NCBI GenBank assembly: GCA_023227965.1
Contig: JALOCA010000019.1
Coordinates: 1-61,767, forward strand
DNA from: Lentimicrobiaceae bacterium
GTDB taxonomy: Bacteria > Bacteroidota > Bacteroidia > Bacteroidales > JALOCA01
Direction of reading: 5' to 3'
Length of the DNA stretch: 61,767 bases
Part shown: in pieces, positions 26,701 through 35,400 of the stretch
How positions within the stretch are numbered: position 1 is the first letter of the stretch
Layout: each line of letters opens with the position of its first letter
Made by a program: the position numbers and the translations under genes
The notes under the pieces: generated by a model
What the model was told of the DNA's origin: nothing
Database searches by the model: none
The model's input: the letters and a program-made list of their open reading frames with translations, nothing else

Positions 26701-27007
26701 GAAGGATATTCCACCATTCTTCACTGAGCATTTTTACTTTCCCGTAAGGAATATCTGCGAGACCGATATTTCCGATAAAGGCCCGGTTGATGCCGGCCTG
26801 TTTCATCGCGTGGAGGTCTTTGATTACGCCTTCCTTCGAAATATTGTCGGAAATCCAGTACCAGTAAACGCTGGTTTGAATGGAGTCGGGAGGCGTGACA
26901 AAGCCGGATTCCAGGGCCTTTGGCGAAATTTTTGCATTATTTGTATCGCAGGCTGCAATAAGAAAGCCAAATGCCAGACAGATAATTAGTTTAAATGTTT
27001 TTTCCAT
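23765..27007 (-). CDS. GH106 alpha-L-rhamnosidase-like lipoprotein
   Basis: 1080-aa surface or periplasmic lipoprotein: the leader ends in the lipobox LIAAC (Cys at residue 20). The GH106 N-terminus is typical: FVTPPDSIQTSVYWYWISDN, then KDLHAMKQAGINRAFIGNIG and NSPGWSQSGGPWI. A TIM barrel follows (AESNTCAGKPFSRYP, HVYITQPYEDKNPGMNAWFG) and C-terminal beta-sandwich domains (INLGRVTAMAKVTVN, NTWVNRLIGDLNLPGN). Enzymes of this family remove terminal alpha-L-rhamnose from rhamnogalacturonan and related glycans. It is 36% or so larger than the sandwich-free core and of normal size for the family. Neighbouring relics upstream suggest the locus was once richer. Confidence 0.88.
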   Translation of the reverse strand: MEKTFKLIICLAFGFLIAACDTNNAKISPKALESGFVTPPDSIQTSVYWYWISDNISKEGVIKDLHAMKQAGINRAFIGNIGLADIPYGKVKMLSEEWWNILHAALKTATELNIEIGIFNSPGWSQSGGPWIKSEDAMRYLISSELRVKGPQKLTQKLEKPIDIFQDVKVIAYPAPKDDQLVLNSQNGTITSMPGVADLSSISDGNKNTGITFPAGNEFIVNFEAKGPFTARSLSVRSTERPMLATAQFQVKTAGGEYRTLSEFQINRSNPALNVGFEPYAPVVVSFPATTATHFRLIVKNAKSGTGLAEVILSTSPRVGRYSEKTLAKMHPTPLPYWKDYQWPQQPVVDDKATVIDASKVLDISQYLSTDGTLNWDVPEGDWVILRNGMTPTGTVNSPASPEATGYEVDKMSKKLVEKHFYGHMGEILKRIPEADRKCFKVVVQDSYETGGQNFTDDFLAEFKQRYGYDPVPYLPVYKGLVVNSEQSSDRFLWDMRRMVADKVAYDYVGGLREVSHKHGLRTWLENYGHWGFPSEFLMYGGQSDEIGGEFWSEGERGNIECRAATSCGHIYGKTKISAESNTCAGKPFSRYPATIKQRGDRFFAEGINNTLLHVYITQPYEDKNPGMNAWFGNEFNRKNTWFSQMDVYTQYLKRTNFMLQQGLNVADVAYFIGEDAPKMTGVTDPALPVGYQFDYMNAEVIEKYMTVKDGLITLPHGTQYRILVLPKLETTRPELLAKIKQLVNDGAVVLGPAPKRSPSLQNQPAADEEIQKLAAKLWGEVDGIKVKSRKFGKGTIMNGIDMTEAFAQINCVPDCKLPADNTVHYGHRTLGNGEIYFVSNQTSETKMVTPEFRVKDLQPELWEATTGYMRDLPAYDQKENTTVVPLKLEPYESVFIVFRKQVGKALVSGVEANYPEPTLLADLKGPWTVKFDAEQRGPEEPVVFETLQDWSTSPDDRIKYYSGTAFYNCKFSLDKIPEGENVIINLGRVTAMAKVTVNCAYAGGLWTAPYQLDITKLVKQGENELKVEVVNTWVNRLIGDLNLPGNLRQAWCPVNPYKADNPLQPSGLFGPVKVLNVQY

Positions 27008-27063
27008 AACTTAATGATTTAGTATTAATTACATTTTCCTTATTTGTTAGAGAATTATTCATT

Positions 27064-27270
27064 TTATAGGCACAATAGGTCTGGTATCATCTTCGCGGTA
27101 TAGAATCCGCCAGGTATTTTCAGGAAAAATGTTAAAATATTACGCTGTGCGCTAACCTGTAGCGGAATGTACAGAATACACGAAAGGAAAATCAAGGCCA
27201 AAAAATTACTTCGTATAACCTTTATAATCAAATTATTGATTTGTCGATATTGGATCATTAATGGTCTCAT
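27064..27270 (-). pseudogene. Relic: signal peptide joined to a C-terminal tail
   Basis: The open frame has a good Sec leader (FLALIFLSCILYIPLQVSAQ) followed by only about 25 residues. In the +1 frame the tail reads IFPENTWRILYREDDTRPIV and stops at once, which looks like the genuine end of a larger enzyme. A secreted protein has lost its middle and gained a frameshift in a T/C run near 27122. The family is not identified. Confidence 0.45.
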
Positions 27271-27324
27271 CGCATTTGGTTTGAAAAATATTTTGCATTT
27301 GAACAGATAGCTTATTTTAATAGA

Positions 27325-27546
27325 TCAACCGGCCTTATGTAGGGCGGATTGATCAAGGTTGGGCGTTTTGATCTGCTTGTTCCCGTAGCAACCTAACATG
27401 TCAAAAGTTTGCTGATCGGAAAAGATAAATACCAGATTTGGCTTCTCCGGTTTCTTCACCGAACATGAGAATAGCATCATCCCCGAAAGCGCCAAGGCAA
27501 TTGATTTTGAGTTCATATTTATAACTTTTTTCGTATTTAAATCCAT
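27325..27546 (-). pseudogene. Sulfatase N-terminal fragment
   Basis: 73 codons hold a lipoprotein leader (LSGMMLFSCS) and then KPNLVFIFSDQQTFDMLG, CYGNKQIKTPNLDQ, the unmistakable start of a formylglycine-dependent sulfatase with its first metal-binding Asp and Gln. The frame ends right after, before the CxSxR modification motif, so no activity is possible. The last residues (SALHKAG) do not match the family. Confidence 0.75.
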
Positions 27547-27589
27547 ATTCCTGTTTTACACTTTTTTTACCTCATTATCTTATGAATAA

Positions 27590-28321
27590 TCATTGTTTCA
27601 AGCGGAAATTTCGGTATTCAATTTTCATAGGCGGACCAACATGTACTTGTACACCGAGTAATCCTTTAAATTTCCGGTTAATGGTGTCGTTATCGGTTAC
27701 CTCACTCATCAAAACTCCGTTGATGAAATGTTGCATTCGGTTTCCCTTAACAATTAAATGAACTTCGTTCCAGTCGTCCTTTTTAATGTATCTTTTCAAT
27801 GAATCAGAATTGGCTATGGTGGATTCTAATATTGGTTTTTTACCGCTTTCGAGTACTACTTTCTGACCACGCAAAGCCAGAAAAGCGCGACCTCGTTCTT
27901 CGTAGTTTTGCCCGGTGTACCTATTGGCGCCATCAATATCGGCCTGATAGCCTTTTAAGGCAAAAGGTAAATCCGGAATCTCTTCACTTCGATAATTGAT
28001 GCCACTGTTCCCGCCTTCCGAAATGCGATAATCCACTTTTAACTCAAAATCAGCAGTTAAGCCACCGCGCCAAATAATAAACGTATTTCTTTTAAGTATG
28101 GTAGCCGGAGTAACTGTACCCACCAAATTGCCATTTTCAACCTTCCAGTAATTAGAATCCCCATCCCAGTTTCGAAGGGTTTTTCCATCAAATATTCTGA
28201 CATATCCCTCTTTGTCAGCAGAATTCAGTTTAACTATTTTGCACCCTGAAGTTATCAGGATTAATGCTAATCCTGTTAGGCTAATATTGATGAAAGCTGA
28301 TTTGAAAAATTTCATGGTCAT
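27590..28321 (-). CDS. DUF1080 (3-keto-disaccharide hydrolase-type) lipoprotein
   Basis: 243-aa lipoprotein (lipobox LITSGC) with the concanavalin-like DUF1080/PF06439 fold: YVRIFDGKTLRNWDGDSNYW, VENGNLVG, ADFELKVDYRISEGGNSGIN, DWNEVHLIVKGNRMQHFING and a final MKIEYRNFRLKQ. Proteins of this family bind or hydrolyse glycosides, in some cases 3-keto sugars. The gene is complete although it lies among broken genes, which suggests it is still selected or only recently stranded. Confidence 0.88.
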   Translation of the reverse strand: MTMKFFKSAFINISLTGLALILITSGCKIVKLNSADKEGYVRIFDGKTLRNWDGDSNYWKVENGNLVGTVTPATILKRNTFIIWRGGLTADFELKVDYRISEGGNSGINYRSEEIPDLPFALKGYQADIDGANRYTGQNYEERGRAFLALRGQKVVLESGKKPILESTIANSDSLKRYIKKDDWNEVHLIVKGNRMQHFINGVLMSEVTDNDTINRKFKGLLGVQVHVGPPMKIEYRNFRLKQ

Positions 28322-28355
28322 TTATTTAATATTTTTGCGTCAAAATGAATTTTAA

Positions 28356-28691
28356 CTAGCCCTTGCCCATCGGAAATCCGGGAAAAGTAACAGCCATATT
28401 TTCGAGTAATTCTGTTTTTAACTGTTCACGTATTTTTTGGTATTTTTTGTTCGAATACAGATTTTTCCATTCGTGCGGATTGTTTATCACGATGGCATCC
28501 CAGCGCTGCTGATCAGTCATAAAGAATATGATATTCGGCTTTGCAGGATCTTCTGTTGAAACATTTACATTGATTTCTCCTTTTTTATCAGGAAAAATCC
28601 GACCAGAACTTGCACCGTTAATCGAAAGGGCAATACAACATCCAACACCTGCCTGTACGGATTTCCGAATAAAACTTTTGTGATTGATCAT
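28356..28691 (-). pseudogene. Sulfatase with large internal deletion
   Basis: The 111-aa frame starts like a sulfatase (KPNIIFFMTDQQRWDAI after a leader) and jumps directly to the family's C-terminal end (NNPHEWKNLYSNKKYQKIRE). About 350-400 residues, including the catalytic Cys/Ser motif, are gone, yet the frame is maintained. It must be inactive. Confidence 0.75.
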
Positions 28692-28707
28692 GATTCGCTA
28701 TATTAGA

Positions 28708-29292
28708 TTAACGTTCAGAATAAACGAAGTTGAAGCGTCCGCCCGGTGCAGTATCTCCATTGACATAGAAATCCATAATGTTCCCATTCTCCTGCATATT
28801 GTCGTTCCACTTGAATTCAATGTTGATCGCTGTACCAGAAAGGTTCAAAATGCCCCTCGGAATTTCAAGCTCAAGTTTATTGCTGTTGACCGCAAATTTG
28901 GTTGCAGCCACCTGTTCCCATTCCCAACGGCCCCCCGACATTTTTCTCAACAATAACTTTATGGTTATTGGGACTAATCCGGTTAACGATATAATCATAT
29001 CCATTCCATCCGGTAGATTTATCACGGTCACTATCGATGAACAACATCATCCAGTTTCGTCCGTTTTGTAGAGTAAGCTTTTCGGCCGTTTCCACATAAA
29101 AATAAATTTTCTCTGCATCACGGGCTACCTTTGCCCCGACAATGTCATTGCGCCCCGTATTGTTCTTATAATACTGGTCATAACGCCCCCGGTGATCACG
29201 GTGCATGGTGTTTCCCTTATAGTGCTTATATTCAGGCAAAACAGTCGAATTTTAGAATTCAGTCTCATAATCGTCTTTTATAGTTCTTCCAT
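28708..29292 (-). pseudogene. Frameshifted C-terminal remnant of a GH71/99-like protein
   Basis: Two overlapping frames reproduce the CBM9-like domain of the 21547-23640 gene: first NTMHRDHRGRYDQ, NDIVGAKVARDAEKIYFYVE, NWMMLFIDSDRDKSTGWNGY, then, after a shift at the C6 run 28931-28936, WEWEQVAATKFAVNSNKLEL and INIEFKWNDN. Upstream, an in-frame stop separates NGRTIKDDYETEF from the rest. The catalytic domain is absent. The relic abuts the end of the next GH106 gene. Confidence 0.8.
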
Positions 29293-32200
29293 TTATTTAC
29301 TTTCAAGAATACTCACCGGTCCCAACAACCCTGATTCCATCAACGGGTCATCTTTTTTGTAAAAACGATGTGTGGTAAAGGTATAACGGCCACTCGTCCG
29401 TGGTGTACCGTTGAGAAGCCAGTCCGGCCACTTGTTGTCTTTAATACCATCATCAGGGAGTGACTCGTCACCAATAAGCCTGTTTGCCCATAGGTTAGCA
29501 ACATCGATCTCAAGTTTGTTGCCTTTTTTCTTTACTGCTCCGGAGATATTCACCTGCCACGGTGAGGTCCAGAGGACACCCAGGTCTTTACCGTTCAACC
29601 GGATGCGGGCCATGTTTTTTACTTTTCCCAAGTTCAGATAAAGTTCTGACTTTTTCAATGAACCGGTAGATTCCGGCATATCGAAGGTCTTGGAATAGGT
29701 CGCAATACCGGAATAGTAACGAATTCCCTCCTCCGGCCGTCTTGTCCAGTCGGAAAGGGTTTCAAAAACCACTTTTTCGGGGCCACCCCAGGCGGGATCA
29801 AAAGCAATATTCCACGGTCCCTCCAAAGTCATGATTGGATGACTGTCGGTAAAATCATTTTTGGATACAGGCTCTTTTGATTCAGGCTTAAGTGATTTGT
29901 TGAATATTACAAAAAAACTTTGCGAAGCATCGAGTTTTACATTGATGGAAATACCGTTCCCGGTTTTTTCAAGGTTGTTTAAAGGACGGATTTCTCCTGT
30001 TACCGCGTCCCACAATTCTGCATTTAAAGTACCATCCCTGAATTGGCATACATCCTCAACAGGCTGATCGGTACGGTTCGAAATAAAATAGATTTCCCGA
30101 TCGGGCAGCGACCGGTGGTTATACCTGATGGATCCGGATGCCGTAAAATCAGGATTAACACCTAATTTGAGAAGTAGGGCAGCAGTGGAATCGTAAGGTG
30201 AATAGAGTTCAGTGGCAAACTGCCCCGCCGGGTTTTGGCTTGTAGTTAGAGGCGCATGTCCGGCGATTATTTGGTTTGTGCCCCACAATTCAGCGGCGAG
30301 GGCCTGTAACTGCTTATCACACCCGGGATAATTGACGAGAGAAGGTGATTTTGATGGCGGATTGCCGACCACGGTTGCCCCTGCTTTAACAAGGGAAGCG
30401 ATTTTGGTAAGCAGTTCCGGTGTCATTGTTTCAACATCGGGCAAAACCAATACACGGTAAGAGCCGCTGCCCGGAAAAACGATCCGTTTGTTGACCACTT
30501 CAGCATTTTTCAATAGGAGAGGGGAACAACCGTCGAATGAGTAGCCCCGTTTATCGGGTAAGACATCCGTTCCTTCGAGTGCCGATCCGGGGGCGCGAAA
30601 AACGTGCGGCGCACCCTCGGGGGTGAGGTACAGAATATCGGCAACTGCAGTTCCCTGTGAAAGTATATAGGAACACCTGGCAACATATTTATGATAGGAG
30701 GGAACCATCGGCCACCACGTTTGACCACGATCCCAGTGAACACCGTACGGGCCCATCGTAACACCGGGTTTTAACCCGTCGCCATAGGGTTTATGGGCAA
30801 AAGTATGATAGACAAACCGGTTAATTCCCATGCTAAATGCCCAGTCGCTCTGGTCTTTCATGTTACCTGGGTATTTTTTCCAGGCTTCAAACGATTCAGC
30901 GGTAAAGGCTTCTGCACCTACCACAGGTTTGCCCTGAACATGTGCTATGGATGTTGCTTCGATGCAGCTGAAGGCAGAATTGAAGCCGAATTTATCGGAC
31001 CAGAATTCGCACATTGGCACATCGGCAACACTTCCAAGATCAAGATCGGCGGTAGGGTTCATATCATACGGTTCGATCGACAGGTTGAAGCCATTTCTCC
31101 TGCCCAGTTCTTTCAGCCTCCCGGCGTGATTTTCTATAATAAGTTCCTGTGATGTCAACCGTACGTCCCATAAGAAACGCTCGCTGAGCTCCAGGCTGCC
31201 GACGACCTGTCCCGCATAGGTTGGCAGATACAATAAGGGGTCATAGTCCCTCCGTTTTTTAAATTGCTCACGGAAATCGCCGGTCCAGTTTTGTGACCCC
31301 ATTTCCCAACTGTCAATATGAAGCGTCTTCCAACCACCGGTTGTAGATTTTCGTGGACCCACCTTCTTCAGGAGTTTTCCGATGTAGGCATCAAAATGGG
31401 CATCGAAGGCCACCGTATCAAACTTATCGACCTCAAATCCCAATCCGGGCTTCGGTGCAGGCCGCGTAACCGCGCCATTGTTGCGCTTGCCAAACCGCAG
31501 AATGGTCCAGTTCCCGGCCGGAACATTCCATTGGAGCGTGCCATCGGATCGTACCATTTTGGTAAGGTCAATGATCTTCGACTGATCAATGGCCGATCCC
31601 GGAATTTCGGGATAAGATGCCGGGGCCGGAAGGAATTGTTTAACACCCGGTTGGGAGGAATAGGGAGCCCGGTAATAGAGCGCTTTTTCATCCACATCGG
31701 CAATTGCCGTTGCGGTTTTCGGAGTGGGATAGGCCAACACCGCGACATCTTCGTACCAGCCATCACGAATCTGTTTAAGGTCTTTTGGTACACTTCCTTC
31801 ACCGAAAAATGGTTTTCCAGGTTCGGGTTTTGTGAGTATAGCATTGAAAGCCGATGGGCCTTTCACCTCTGTAGAGCTGGCGACCAGGTGCATCATCGAT
31901 TGTTCGGGTTTTACCCATGGACCACCGCTGCCGGCCCAGCCCGGACCTGACCCAAGGATGATCTGTATCCCCAATCTTTCGGATTCGCGAACCGCGTGAA
32001 CATACAAATCCTGCCACTCATCACTCAGGAAATCAACCTTGCCGCGCGGGACGCCAACATTCACTTCCAGAAAAAGAACGTACCCGATGCCGGCGGCTTT
32101 CATCGATTCCAGATCGGCTGTCATTGCCTCGCGACTGGTGTTCCCGTCCATAAAATACCAGTATACTCCCGGTCTTGCAGAATCAGGGGGATTGAGAAAA

Positions 32201-32304
32201 CCTGCTTTCAGGGAATCAGTTGAATCCGGGGTACATTGGAATGCCAGCAAGCAAACCAACAGGCCGAATAGCGGCCAGAGAAAACGAATTATTCTGCGGT
32301 CCAT
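29293..32304 (-). CDS. GH106 alpha-L-rhamnosidase-like lipoprotein
   Basis: 1003-aa lipoprotein (LLAFQC lipobox near residue 24). The family opening is AGFLNPPDSARPGVYWYFMD, then LESMKAAGIGYVLFLEV and GSGPGWAGSGGPWVKPEQSM; FSCIEATSIAHVQGKPVVGA, AFTAESFEAW and NRFVYHTFAHKPYGDG lie in the barrel. The C-terminal sandwich has NLGKVKNMARIRLNGKDLGV and VANLWANRLIGDESLP. It is a diverged paralogue of the 23765-27007 protein and lacks the extra sandwich inserted after residue 180 there. Probably cleaves alpha-rhamnosyl linkages; exact target not readable. Confidence 0.87.
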   Translation of the reverse strand: MDRRIIRFLWPLFGLLVCLLAFQCTPDSTDSLKAGFLNPPDSARPGVYWYFMDGNTSREAMTADLESMKAAGIGYVLFLEVNVGVPRGKVDFLSDEWQDLYVHAVRESERLGIQIILGSGPGWAGSGGPWVKPEQSMMHLVASSTEVKGPSAFNAILTKPEPGKPFFGEGSVPKDLKQIRDGWYEDVAVLAYPTPKTATAIADVDEKALYYRAPYSSQPGVKQFLPAPASYPEIPGSAIDQSKIIDLTKMVRSDGTLQWNVPAGNWTILRFGKRNNGAVTRPAPKPGLGFEVDKFDTVAFDAHFDAYIGKLLKKVGPRKSTTGGWKTLHIDSWEMGSQNWTGDFREQFKKRRDYDPLLYLPTYAGQVVGSLELSERFLWDVRLTSQELIIENHAGRLKELGRRNGFNLSIEPYDMNPTADLDLGSVADVPMCEFWSDKFGFNSAFSCIEATSIAHVQGKPVVGAEAFTAESFEAWKKYPGNMKDQSDWAFSMGINRFVYHTFAHKPYGDGLKPGVTMGPYGVHWDRGQTWWPMVPSYHKYVARCSYILSQGTAVADILYLTPEGAPHVFRAPGSALEGTDVLPDKRGYSFDGCSPLLLKNAEVVNKRIVFPGSGSYRVLVLPDVETMTPELLTKIASLVKAGATVVGNPPSKSPSLVNYPGCDKQLQALAAELWGTNQIIAGHAPLTTSQNPAGQFATELYSPYDSTAALLLKLGVNPDFTASGSIRYNHRSLPDREIYFISNRTDQPVEDVCQFRDGTLNAELWDAVTGEIRPLNNLEKTGNGISINVKLDASQSFFVIFNKSLKPESKEPVSKNDFTDSHPIMTLEGPWNIAFDPAWGGPEKVVFETLSDWTRRPEEGIRYYSGIATYSKTFDMPESTGSLKKSELYLNLGKVKNMARIRLNGKDLGVLWTSPWQVNISGAVKKKGNKLEIDVANLWANRLIGDESLPDDGIKDNKWPDWLLNGTPRTSGRYTFTTHRFYKKDDPLMESGLLGPVSILESK

Positions 32305-32328
32305 ACTTTAATTTGTATTAATTGGTTA

Positions 32329-32487
32329 TTAAATAGCTGCATATTTTTTCACATCCAACTTTATACCGTTGACGTATGCGTAAGCATCACCCAGCCACCC
32401 ACATTTTTCACAGTTAGGACAGTCGGTGGGGATACCATGAAGGTTGCTCAAAACTGTGCGCACAGCCAACTCGTGAAGTCTGTTCAT
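32329..32487 (-). pseudogene. GH78 rhamnosidase fragment
   Basis: A 52-codon frame reads RTVLSNLHGIPTDCPNCEKC then GWLGDAYAYVNG, the conserved GH78 signature around SNxxxxPTDCPxRE(K)xGWxGDA. The catalytic general acid usually lies two residues after PTDCPQR; here the Arg is Cys and only this patch is left. It lies directly after the chimeric GH78 gene and is not a copy of that gene's own signature (RSFPTDCPQRDERMGWLG), so a second GH78 gene once stood here. Confidence 0.65.
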
Positions 32488-32488
32488 T

Positions 32489-35400
32489 TTATTTTACGAT
32501 TTTAAATCTATACTTACCCGATTCCACTTGCAAGGTTACTACTCCATCCTTGTTGCTAACGATTGTAAGTCCTTCAATGCTATTAAGTTGACTGTCATTA
32601 ACAGAAATTTTTTCTGATGATGCAGCAGGGATGGATACAAGGGCGGATGTGTTTGCCGGGATTTCTATATTCCACTGCAAACCATTTTCGTTTTTTGTCC
32701 ACTCGCTGCTAATTTTTCCATAGGGACTTTGCGTCGAGGCTTTTACATGATTCAGGCCGTCGGGGAAAATGGGGTTCATGATGATTTTTCTGAATCCCAC
32801 CATCTTATTATCGGTTTTGATACCTGCCAGATTTTCGTAGTACCATGTGAGCAAATCGCCAAGCAACATCACGTGGTTGCCCGAGTTCATAGCCGGGTCT
32901 GCAGTGTTGCCATTCCATAATTCCCAGATTGTGGTGGCTTTATTATCAATCATATATCCCCAGCTTGGGTAAGTTCTATTGGTCGCAATTTTATAGGCTA
33001 AATCACCTCTTCCATGGGCAGTGAGACCACGCATTAAAAATTGAATGCCGATAAGCCCAACGCCAACGTGCGATTTAAACTCTCCCTCCGTTTTATCTAC
33101 AATGTTCTTGAAAACTTTATCCTGGTACTCTTCCGGAACCAGTCCTTGCATGAGCGAAGCCAGGTTAGCGGTGACCGTGTTATTCCCGTACTGCCCTTTT
33201 CCCTTGTCAAGAAATTTATCGTTGTAGGCCTTCTTCACATTTACAGCAAGGACATTAAAGGCAGTTGCATCCTCCTGATGTCCACTTATCCGGGCAAACT
33301 TCGCCATCAACTCAAGAAGCCGGTAGTAAAAGCTCGTTGCCAGCAACGTACCATCCGTTTTCCTGGTGGGATCTTGTGAGTGAATCAGGTCTAATCGCTC
33401 CGGTGGCATACACCAGTCTCCGTAAACATCCTTTTCCATAAGGTAGTCCTTCATGAAGGAGGTTTTCATAAAGTCGAGCCATTTCTTCATCGAAGCGTAA
33501 TGCAACACAATGGGAAGCGTATCTCCGCGCTGCCCGTATACCATGTTAGCGGCATGAATATATGCCGCAGGCCATGTGATGTTATCACTGTAAAACTGCC
33601 AGTAGTTGGGTGCCACATCGCAGAGGCTGCCATTTCCTCTCTGGGTATCCTCTATATCTTGCACCCATTTGGCGTACAGAAGGTTGTTGTCGAAAATAAA
33701 GCTTTCGCCAAGGCATCCTGTGGCACGGTCACCAAGCCAGCCCATACGTTCATCGCGTTGGGGACAATCGGTTGGGAAACTTCGGTAGTTACCTTTGATG
33801 CCCCAGCAGGCATTCTTATATATCTGATTGATTAATTCGTTTGATGTTTCAAAGCTACCAATGGTTTTCATCTCATCGTAATTGACCTTCCCCACAAAGT
33901 CATTGAGCTCCGGCTTATAACTGATGCCTGAAATTTCTACATAGCGAAAACCCTGGTAGGTAAAGGTGGGGCACCATGAAAATTCGCCATCTTTTGAAGG
34001 GGTATAAATATTGGTCACCTTTGCTCCGCGAAGATTTGCCATATAAAGCGAGCCATCCTTTTGGGTTGTTTCTGCAAAGCGCATTTTGACAGGCTTATCC
34101 TTCGTTCCGTTCAGCTTTACTGCCAGCCAGCCCACCATGTTTTGTCCCATGTCGAGAATGTATTTCCCGTTCACCTCTTTGATGGAAACAGGTTTTACCT
34201 CCTCCATGGACATGATGTTTGGATTGTTCTGGGCTACCAACTTCCCCAATGGCGCATCTACAATGCGTGCTTGCATCCAGGTTGCATCATTGTAGCCATT
34301 TTTATTCCATCCGTGCAGCTCCAGATTGGCATTGTACTCCTCGCCGTCGTACTCACTGTTGGCGATGATGGGACCATGGGTTGATAATTTCCATGTTGCA
34401 TCGCTCACAATAGTGGTTTTATTACCATTCTTGTACTTTATCTCCATTTGCATCAGGAGTTTAGGGAAACCAAAGTGGCGAATAACAGGTATACCAAAAG
34501 CCTTGTCGTTCGTCATGCGTAATGAAAAAAAGCGACCATTGCCCAGGACTACACCAATGGTATTTTTATCATTTTTAAGAAGGGAAGTTACATCGTAAGT
34601 ATTGTAGTTTACATGTTTATCGTAGTCCGTGGCGGTGGGTGCGAAAATATCCTTGCTTACCTTGCTGCCATTCAGGTAACACTCATACATCCCTAAGCCG
34701 GAAATATGGAGTTTAGCACTCTGAATCTCTTTGTTGAGGTCAAACTCCTTACGCAGATACCTGGCGGAAAGCCGTGTATTAACGACCTCATTAAGCTGCT
34801 CTCCAGGGTTAGTCAGGCTGTCTAAACCGATCCATGAAGCTTTCCATTCCCCGGCAATCCTGAAGGGCACCAGCGGGGCGATCATGGCATTGTATACTAC
34901 ACCGGGCCGTGAGGGCCACCATTTAATTGTTTTTAATTTTGCTGCACCGGCCTTAAGCAATGAATCGGATTCTACAATATCTGCTTTTACCCAAACTTCA
35001 GCAGGTGTACCTCCCCAGGTGGCCTCTATAAGACAGATTGGAACGTTAAGGTTCTGTTGCAAATACCTTCCAAAAAAATACCACGGCACTGAATGAATGT
35101 ATAGATTCCGATGTACACTCCTTCCATTGGGCAAAACAATTATTCTGGGGAGTTTCACTGCCCATTTTTTTACTTGAAAAAATCGAATATTCGGATAATT
35201 GTCATTTTTAACTTCTTCTTCTGCATTGTTGAATTTATGGTAGGCTTTCAATTCCATATTCGACTGTCCGGAGCATATCCATACCTCGCCGATCATCACA
35301 TTCTTCAGAACAACTTCTTCCTTCCCTTTAATGGAAATGGTGAATGGACCGCCGGCGCCAGGCGTTTTCAGTTTCGCCTTCCAGATCGCCTGGTTAGAAA

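Noticed and set aside
31318..31950. 210-codon plus-strand frame
   Set aside because: Antisense to the second GH106 gene, with no homology; long shadow frames are common there.
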